Positions 58,159 through 64,000 of a stretch of DNA of 64,000 bases are shown piece by piece. Positions within the stretch are counted from its first letter, which is position 1, and each line of letters opens with the position of its first letter. A program made the translations under genes and the position numbers. The stretch lies in the NCBI RefSeq assembly GCF_017569925.1, contig NZ_CP050854.1, positions 2,976,001-3,040,000 of the forward strand, given 5' to 3'. This DNA is from Brenneria izadpanahii. Its GTDB lineage: Bacteria; Pseudomonadota; Gammaproteobacteria; Enterobacterales; Enterobacteriaceae. The notes below the pieces were generated by a model. The model had not been told where the DNA came from, ran no database searches, and saw only the letters and a list, made by a program, of their open reading frames with translations.

Positions 58159-59409
58159 ATGAGTCAACTATTCTCCCCGCTGTCTATCGGTAAGCTCACG
58201 CTTCCTAACCGTATTATCATCGCGCCGATGTGCCAATATTCCGCCGAAGACGGCAAGGCGACGGCGTGGCATAGCATGCACCTGGGCAATCTCACTCATT
58301 CAGGCGCAGGGTTATTGATCATTGAAGCCACCGCCGTTACGCCAGAAGGCCGCATCTCGCCCAAAGATCTCGGCTTATGGGATAGCGGTACTGAAGAAGC
58401 TCTGGCCGCCGTCATCCGGTCGGTAAAAAAATACTCGGATATGCCGCTGGGGATCCAGCTTGCTCACGCCGGACGTAAGGCCTCCACGGATGTCCCCTGG
58501 GGCGGACGCGCCACGCTTCGAAAGGATCAAGGCGGATGGCAAACAATTGCGCCGTCAGATATTCCTTATAATGAGGGCGACGATAAACCACTGCCAATGA
58601 CCCGCCAGCAAATCAACCGGCTGATCGCTGCCTTCGTCGACGCCGCCAAGCGGGCGGATCGTCTCGGTCTTGATTTGATAGAGATTCACGCCGCGCACGG
58701 CTATTTATTGCATCAATTTCTATCGCCACTGACAAACAACCGAACAGATGAATACGGCGGCTCGCTTCAAAACCGGATGCGTCTGGTATTGGAGGTCTAT
58801 AAGTCTGTTCGTCAGGCGTTCCCGCCACATAAGGCAGTAGGCGTGCGAATTTCAGCAACAGACGGCGTTGCAGGCGGCTGGGATCTGGAACAATCCGTTC
58901 AAGTCAGTAAAGCGCTGCACGCATTGGGCTGTGATTTCATTCACGTCTCCAGCGGCGGCCTCTCAGCAGAACAACAAATTCATCCTGGGCCGAATTATCA
59001 GGTGCCCTACGCGCAAAAGATCAAACAGGAAGTCGGCATTACCACTATCGCCGTCGGGCTGATTACCGAACCCGAACAGGCCGAAGCTATTGTCGGCACC
59101 GGCGAAGCCGATGCGGTTGCGCTGGCTCGCGCTATTCTCTTTAATCCGCGCTGGCCTTGGCATGCCGCGGCCAGATTGGGCGCCCAGGTAACCGCGCCCC
59201 CCAATACTGGCGTAGCGAGCCCGGTTATGCCAGAGGGATATTCAAACGATAAAGCCGATACGATAACCACGCCCCGCCATACAGGCGGGGATTCGCTTCA
59301 TTGGATAATCAAACGCGCTTTATCAATGGCATCAACGGTTACACACTGTCGGCGGCAAATGTTATCATTAGGCGCCCACTCGCTTTTTTGTATAAAAATC
59401 AGGCTATAG
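58159..59409 (+). CDS. Old Yellow Enzyme family NADPH dehydrogenase, frameshifted 3' end
   Basis: A YqjM/NamA-type flavin reductase of activated alkenes. FMN and active-site residues are present: Cys25/Tyr27 in APMCQYSAEDG, HLGNLTHSG, HAAHGYLLHQFLSPLTN, and RISATDGV. The catalytic barrel is complete to ARAILFNPRWPWHAAARLG. After TAPP the frame runs into a 69-residue tail unlike the family. In the +1 frame the sequence reads QYWRSEPGYARGIFKR and stops at 59250-59252, an ending typical for the family (about 364 residues). A single C missing from the C6 tract at 59197-59202 explains this; it may be a real mutation, slippage or a sequence error. Confidence 0.88.
   Translation: MSQLFSPLSIGKLTLPNRIIIAPMCQYSAEDGKATAWHSMHLGNLTHSGAGLLIIEATAVTPEGRISPKDLGLWDSGTEEALAAVIRSVKKYSDMPLGIQLAHAGRKASTDVPWGGRATLRKDQGGWQTIAPSDIPYNEGDDKPLPMTRQQINRLIAAFVDAAKRADRLGLDLIEIHAAHGYLLHQFLSPLTNNRTDEYGGSLQNRMRLVLEVYKSVRQAFPPHKAVGVRISATDGVAGGWDLEQSVQVSKALHALGCDFIHVSSGGLSAEQQIHPGPNYQVPYAQKIKQEVGITTIAVGLITEPEQAEAIVGTGEADAVALARAILFNPRWPWHAAARLGAQVTAPPNTGVASPVMPEGYSNDKADTITTPRHTGGDSLHWIIKRALSMASTVTHCRRQMLSLGAHSLFCIKIRL
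59272..59289 (+). terminator. Hairpin after the expected stop of the OYE gene
   Basis: CCCCGCC-ATACA-GGCGGGG lies 20 bp after the expected stop at 59252 and inside the frameshifted extension, which supports 59252 as the ancestral gene end. No strong U tract. Confidence 0.6.
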
Positions 59410-59530
59410 CACGTCGCAAATTTGTTTTCCCATTAAAGTGCCGTAATAATCTATCCTGTTGAGTGACAATCCCATTTATTCTTTTTAACGGTATGAGTGC
59501 CTAAAGGCACCAGAATTTGATACTGAGGCC

Positions 59531-60451
59531 ATGACACAACTCCCCATTTTTAATCGTTCACTATTGCACCCGCGCTATTGGTTAACCTGGCTGGGTATCG
59601 GCGCGCTTTACCTGGTGGTATTGCTGCCCTATCCCCTGCTCTATTTTATCGGCACCGGTCTCGGCCATTTGTCCATGCGTCTGCTGCCGCGCCGCGTTGA
59701 AATCACCACCCGAAACCTTGAACTATGTTTCCCGGATATGCCGAAGGCAGAGCGGAATGAGCTGGTCAGAAAGAATTTTGAAGCCGTAGGCATGGGGATA
59801 CTTGAAACCGGCATGGCATGGTTCTGGCCTGACTGGCGTATAGAACGCTGGTTTACGGTGAAAGGCTTTGAGCATATGCAGCAGGCGCGAGCGGGAAAAC
59901 GCGGCGTATTGTTGATCGGGCTGCACTTCCTGACCTTGGAGCTCGGCGCCCGCATCTTCGGCATAATAAATGCGGGGATCGGCGTTTATCGTCCTAACGA
60001 TAATAAGCTGATTGACTGGTTGCAGACCTGGGGAAGAATGCGTTCAAACAAATCCATGCTGGATCGGAAGGATCTTAAAGGCATGATTCGAGCGCTTAAA
60101 CAAGGTGAGATTATCTGGTATGCCCCCGATCACGATTATGGCCCGCGCAGTAGCGTATTCGTGCCGCTTTTTGCCGTAAATAAAGCGGCTACAACGGTGG
60201 GCAGTTATATTTTAGCCAAGACCGCCAAACCAGCCATCGTGCCCTTTGTGCCACGCCGCCTGCCGAAAGGTAAGGGATACGAGCTGTTGATCCAGCCGGC
60301 AGAATTAGACGTCCCATTGGAAAATGAAGAAGCAACGGCGGCATGGATGAACAAAATCGTCGAGCAAAATATCCTATTGGCGCCCGATCAATACATGTGG
60401 CTGCACCGTCGTTTTAAAACGCGCCCGGAAGGCGAACCCTCGCTCTATTAA
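59531..60451 (+). CDS. lpxL: Lipid A biosynthesis lauroyltransferase
   Basis: Adds the secondary laurate to Kdo2-lipid IVA at the inner membrane, using acyl-ACP. The 306 residues equal E. coli LpxL. One N-terminal helix (about 18-40); the HX4(D/E) catalytic motif is HFLTLE near 132; [14 protein letters not shown] and the C-terminal [12 protein letters not shown] are conserved. Confidence 0.95.
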   Translation: MTQLPIFNRSLLHPRYWLTWLGIGALYLVVLLPYPLLYFIGTGLGHLSMRLLPRRVEITTRNLELCFPDMPKAERNELVRKNFEAVGMGILETGMAWFWPDWRIERWFTVKGFEHMQQARAGKRGVLLIGLHFLTLELGARIFGIINAGIGVYRPNDNKLIDWLQTWGRMRSNKSMLDRKDLKGMIRALKQGEIIWYAPDHDYGPRSSVFVPLFAVNKAATTVGSYILAKTAKPAIVPFVPRRLPKGKGYELLIQPAELDVPLENEEATAAWMNKIVEQNILLAPDQYMWLHRRFKTRPEGEPSLY

Positions 60452-60681
60452 TATCACATCAGCCTCATTCACGTCAGACGGCGTGGATGCAGGCTCGCTC
60501 AAGCGGCATTGCCCCCTAAAATATGCTGAATTTTTAGGGATTAATGATGATCATCTTGCTGATATCTTTTAAGCGGCACATACTTAATAGATCGCCTGCT
60601 ATGTAATTTGTTTATCCTCACACATATACCCAAGGGATCTCAAAGTGAGGATCGAAACGCCAACCTCGTTATCGGGAATTT

Positions 60682-61908
60682 ATGACACCAGAATCGGAGC
60701 CTATTGATTGGAAGCGTAATCTTTATGTCGCTTGGTTAGGCTGTTTTTTTACCGGCGTCGCCTTCAGTCTGGTCATGCCGTTTCTTCCTCTCTATGTCGA
60801 ACTGCTGGGCGTCAGCGGGCATGAAGCGTTAAACATGTGGTCCGGCGTGGTTTTCAGCATCACTTTCCTGTTTTCCGCCATCGCCTCTCCCTTTTGGGGA
60901 CGCCTTGCCGACCGCAAAGGCCGCAAACTGATGCTACTGCGTTCGGCGCTGGGCATGAGCATCGTGATGGTACTCATGGGGCTGGCGCAAAACATATGGC
61001 AATTTCTATTGCTGCGCGCCGCTCTCGGCGTTCTGGGCGGTTTTGTTCCTAATGCCAATGCGTTGATCGCCACACAGGTTCCACGGAACAAAAGCGGATG
61101 GGCGCTGGGAACCTTATCGACCGGAGCCGTCAGCGGCGCGCTGCTCGGCCCGCTGATTGGCGGCTATCTCGCCGATACCTATGGATTGCGTCCGGTATTT
61201 TTCGTCACCGCCGCCGTGCTGTTCATCTGTTTTCTGACCACGCTGTTTTATGTTCAGGAGCGTTTTACCGCAGTCCGCAAGAAAGACATGTTAAGCGGCC
61301 GCCAGGTAATGACATCGCTAAAAAATCCCAAGCTGGTATTAAGTCTGTTTGTGACCACGTTAATCATTCAGGTCGCTACCGGCTCAATTTCGCCGATACT
61401 GACATTATTCGTGCGCGATTTAGCCGGACACACTCAGAATCTGGCTTTTATCAGCGGAATGATCGCCGCCATACCCGGCGTATCCGCGCTGATCAGCGCC
61501 CCGAAACTCGGCAAATTAGGAGATAAAATCGGCCCGGAACGTATTCTGATCGCCATGCTGATCGTGTCCGTCCTGCTGCTGATTCCCATGGCATTCGTTC
61601 AGACGCCATGGCAGCTGGGCGTCCTCCGTTTCCTGTTAGGCGCTGCGGATGGCGCGTTACTGCCCGCGGTGCAAACGTTACTGATTTACCATTCATCCAA
61701 TCACGTTGCCGGACGAATATTCAGTTATAACCAATCGTTTCGCGATGTTGGCAATGTGACCGGCCCGATAATCGGCGCATCCATTTCGGCCAGTTATGGC
61801 TTCCGGGCCGTATTTATCGTTACCGCGTTAGTGGTCCTGGCAAACGTGATCTATTCCTGGCGAAGTTTACAGCTTCGTAGCTCGAAACTTGAGCTGCCGG
61901 GAGATTGA
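60682..61908 (+). CDS. mdtG: MFS multidrug efflux transporter MdtG
   Basis: The 408 residues match E. coli MdtG. About 12 helices; MFS motif [11 protein letters not shown] lies near residues 74-83 and the motif C-like GLPIGGY region is near 155. Confers fosfomycin and deoxycholate tolerance when overexpressed in E. coli. It lies after lpxL with a 230-bp gap that probably holds its promoter. In E. coli the gene is activated by MarA/SoxS/Rob; no such box was assigned here. Confidence 0.93.
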   Translation: MTPESEPIDWKRNLYVAWLGCFFTGVAFSLVMPFLPLYVELLGVSGHEALNMWSGVVFSITFLFSAIASPFWGRLADRKGRKLMLLRSALGMSIVMVLMGLAQNIWQFLLLRAALGVLGGFVPNANALIATQVPRNKSGWALGTLSTGAVSGALLGPLIGGYLADTYGLRPVFFVTAAVLFICFLTTLFYVQERFTAVRKKDMLSGRQVMTSLKNPKLVLSLFVTTLIIQVATGSISPILTLFVRDLAGHTQNLAFISGMIAAIPGVSALISAPKLGKLGDKIGPERILIAMLIVSVLLLIPMAFVQTPWQLGVLRFLLGAADGALLPAVQTLLIYHSSNHVAGRIFSYNQSFRDVGNVTGPIIGASISASYGFRAVFIVTALVVLANVIYSWRSLQLRSSKLELPGD

Positions 61909-61928
61909 TATCCCCCGCCGCCTATCCG

Positions 61929-62033
61929 CTAAATAATTCAAGCTGCGGAAAGTCAGCCGCAACGAGGCGAGGCCCATGAATGGTCCGAGCAACAAAGCCC
62001 GCGCACATGTAACTTACAGCATGACGAGTATAT
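61929..62033 (+). repeat. Dispersed intergenic repeat, most complete copy
   Basis: Begins CTAAATAATTCAAGCTGCGG and ends near AACTTACAGCATGACGAGTA. It lies between mdtG and the opgH terminator. Other copies in this window are 3995-4084 (opposite orientation at its right end) and a degenerate end at 16311-16336. Confidence 0.6.
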
Positions 62034-62105
62034 AACCGCGGCGTAAAAGCGCCAGCATGATTACGTGAAGATACGCCTCATCCGCAGACCGACCGCAGAG
62101 CAAAA

Positions 62106-62135
62106 AAAAAGCAACAGCGCAGGCCGTTGCTTTTT
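62106..62135. terminator. Bidirectional terminator between mdtG and opgH
   Basis: AAAAAGCAAC and GTTGCTTTTT form a 10-bp stem with a 10-base loop, with U runs on both strands, 21 bp beyond the opgH stop. Confidence 0.9.
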
Positions 62136-62156
62136 CCATTAACGGGGAAAAGAATC

Positions 62157-64000
62157 TTATCCCTTAATATACGGCGCTGGTAATTTCCGATAATACTCGG
62201 ACCACGCGGCGTACTGTTCCGGCTTCTGCCATACGTGATAGTGAAGACGAGATATCGTCACGGGATCGCTCAGCAGCGCCAGACGCTGATTATTGTTAAC
62301 CTCTTCCGGTCCTCGGCTCAGCGCATCACTGACGCTCTGCCGGCGGACATCCTCAATCGCCTGGCTGAAACGATGACGGGCCGTCGCCATCGCGCTGGCA
62401 AGGGCGTTAATCGAAGGATCGAACACCGCCTGCATAAAGCCATTTTCCAGCTTATGTTGACGATTCAGCTGCCAGTAGGCATCGGTCGCCACCAGCTCGC
62501 GCGGCGGGTCATACTCTTCCGGGATCAATAACAGCTTGGCTCGTTTACATTTCAGCCCCAACGAAGCACGGCTGGAATAAACAGAGACAAACGGCGACAG
62601 GATCAATGAGAATACAATCGGCGCAAGCCACCACAGGAAACGCAGATCCAACCACGCCATGCCGATCGCCCAAACCAGACCCAGCACTAACTGGGAGCCA
62701 TGGCGAACAAAGGCTTCCCCCCAGGGGGTCGCATCATCGTCACGCTGAGGCGAATTCCACTGTACTGACCAGCCCAAAAATGCGCTGACGACAAAGACCG
62801 TATGAAACAGCATTCTGACCGGCGCTAACAGAACAGAGAACACCATCTCCATCAGCAGCGAAATGACCAGCCGGAAAGCGCCGCCATAAGCCTTCGCGCC
62901 CTTGGCGCAAACCAGGATCACGCTTAACAACTTCGGCAAAAACAGCAATACCAACGTTGTGGAGAATAAGGCGATCGCCAACTCCGGCCGCCATTGCGGC
63001 CATACGGGGAAGAGCTGTCTGGGTTGCAGAAAATACTGGGGCTCCATCAGGGTATGCACAACCTGCAAAGCCGTTGATAGCGCCAGGAACATGAACCACA
63101 GCGGCGCGGACAGATAAGACATCACGCCGGTAAGGAATACGGCGCGGTGAACCGGATGCATCCCCTTAACCAGAAACAGCCGGAAGTTCATGAGGTTGCC
63201 ATGACACCAGCGGCGATCGCGCTTCAGCTCGTCCAGCAGATTAGGCGGTAATTCCTCATAGCTGCCCGGCAGATCGTAGGCAATCCAGACGCCCCACCCC
63301 GCCCGGCGCATCAATGCGGCTTCCACGAAGTCATGCGAAAGAATTGCGCCGGCAAATGAACCTTCGCCCGGCAACGGCGCCAGAGCGCAATGCTCAATAA
63401 ACGGCTTCACCCTGATGATGGCATTGTGTCCCCAGTAATGAGATTCGCCTAACTGCCAGAAGTGCAAACCGGCGGTAAACAGCGGGCCATAAACACGGGT
63501 GGCGAACTGCTGGCAACGCGCATACAGCGTATCCATGCCTGAAGCTTTCGGCGAGGACTGGATAATCCCTGCATTAGGGTTCGCATCCATCAGCCTGACA
63601 AGCGATGTAAGACATTCGCCGCTCATAACGCTGTCGGCATCTAGAATGACCATATAACTGTATTGGCTGCCCCAGCGACGGCAAAAGTCGTCAATGTTGC
63701 CGCTTTTCCGTTTCACGCGGCGGCGGCGACGGCGGTAAAAAATGCGCCCGGCTCCGCCTACATCACGACAAAGATCTATCCAGGCCTTTTGCTCGGCGAC
63801 ACAGGTATCCGGATCGTTGCTGTCGCTTAGCACATAAATATCAAAGTGGTCGAGCGCTCCGGTCGCTTCCACGGATTCATACGTGGCGCGCAAACCGGCA
63901 AAAACACGCTCTACATCTTCGTTACAGATAGGCATGATAAGCGCAGTGCGATGATCGGGATTGAGCGGCTCATCGCCAACCGTCGTCGAAGAAATACTGT
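62157..64000 (-). CDS. opgH: Osmoregulated periplasmic glucan glucosyltransferase, 5' end outside window
   Basis: The frame is open to the right edge: 614 codons of about 850. OpgH polymerises and exports osmoregulated periplasmic glucans and in E. coli also slows division by binding FtsZ through its missing N-terminus. GT2 motifs are [19 protein letters not shown] and the RDRRWCHGN block. Several membrane helices follow (residues 260-430 of the visible part). The TGA or TAA and terminator lie immediately downstream. opgG, normally upstream, would lie to the right of the window. Confidence 0.95.
   Translation of the reverse strand, partial: SISSTTVGDEPLNPDHRTALIMPICNEDVERVFAGLRATYESVEATGALDHFDIYVLSDSNDPDTCVAEQKAWIDLCRDVGGAGRIFYRRRRRRVKRKSGNIDDFCRRWGSQYSYMVILDADSVMSGECLTSLVRLMDANPNAGIIQSSPKASGMDTLYARCQQFATRVYGPLFTAGLHFWQLGESHYWGHNAIIRVKPFIEHCALAPLPGEGSFAGAILSHDFVEAALMRRAGWGVWIAYDLPGSYEELPPNLLDELKRDRRWCHGNLMNFRLFLVKGMHPVHRAVFLTGVMSYLSAPLWFMFLALSTALQVVHTLMEPQYFLQPRQLFPVWPQWRPELAIALFSTTLVLLFLPKLLSVILVCAKGAKAYGGAFRLVISLLMEMVFSVLLAPVRMLFHTVFVVSAFLGWSVQWNSPQRDDDATPWGEAFVRHGSQLVLGLVWAIGMAWLDLRFLWWLAPIVFSLILSPFVSVYSSRASLGLKCKRAKLLLIPEEYDPPRELVATDAYWQLNRQHKLENGFMQAVFDPSINALASAMATARHRFSQAIEDVRRQSVSDALSRGPEEVNNNQRLALLSDPVTISRLHYHVWQKPEQYAAWSEYYRKLPAPYIKG

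Overview
The window is a stretch of core chromosome from a plant-associated member of the Enterobacterales. A Pectobacteriaceae (Brenneria, Dickeya, Pectobacterium, Lonsdalea type) fits best, but the genus cannot be fixed without a search. Gene order follows the 23-25 min region of Escherichia coli almost gene for gene: cobB-nagK-lolEDC | mfd | ycfJ-ndh-ycfP-nagZ-thiK-lpoB-hinT | ptsG-ycfH-holB-tmk-mltG-pabC-fabF-acpP-fabG-fabD-fabH-plsX-rpmF-yceD | yceF-rluC-rne | pyrC-dinI-bssS-yceJI-trhO-lpxL-mdtG-opgH. The differences from that order are the informative part.

Layout. Positions 1-2480 hold a galactoside-use operon (LacY-type symporter followed by a GH42 beta-galactosidase cut by the left edge), with a near-perfect CRP site and a palindromic operator candidate upstream. 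Positions 2954-7122 hold lplA and the vitamin B12 import cluster btuC-btuE-btuD-nlpC, whose leader carries three stem-loops ending in an intrinsic terminator just before btuC. Positions 7702-12652 (minus strand) hold cobB, nagK and the lipoprotein-release transporter lolCDE, divergent from mfd. Positions 16240-24640 are accessory relative to E. coli: periplasmic trehalase, an AT-rich islet with a DUF2778/Tlde1-type effector and an overlapping two-helix membrane protein (probable immunity), a decayed second copy of the mfd 3' end, a PhoB-box alkaline phosphatase, an unknown exported protein, yegD, and an orphan gltI behind a sigma-54 promoter. A PAS-PAS-GAF-GGDEF-EAL protein resembling the heme sensor DosP lies between hinT and ptsG, where E. 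coli has fhuE. The fatty-acid/ribosomal operon from yceD to ycfH is intact.

The right part (48-64 kb) has rne with eight in-frame 42-bp repeats in its scaffold region, a tandem 73-bp repeat behind its terminator, pyrC, SOS-controlled dinI, a small IraP-like protein, bssS, yceJI, trhO, an Old Yellow Enzyme gene with an apparent frameshift in a C tract, lpxL, mdtG and the C-terminal part of opgH. The flagellar and murJ block that sits between rne and pyrC in E. coli is absent here.

Functional themes are cell-envelope building (lolCDE, lpoB, mltG, nagZ, lpxL, opgH, fab genes), sugar and B12 import, and nucleotide/RNA maintenance. The most unusual material is the effector islet bounded by the direct repeat of the mfd 3' end. 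Product names come from motif and whole-sequence recognition by eye; no database search was run.
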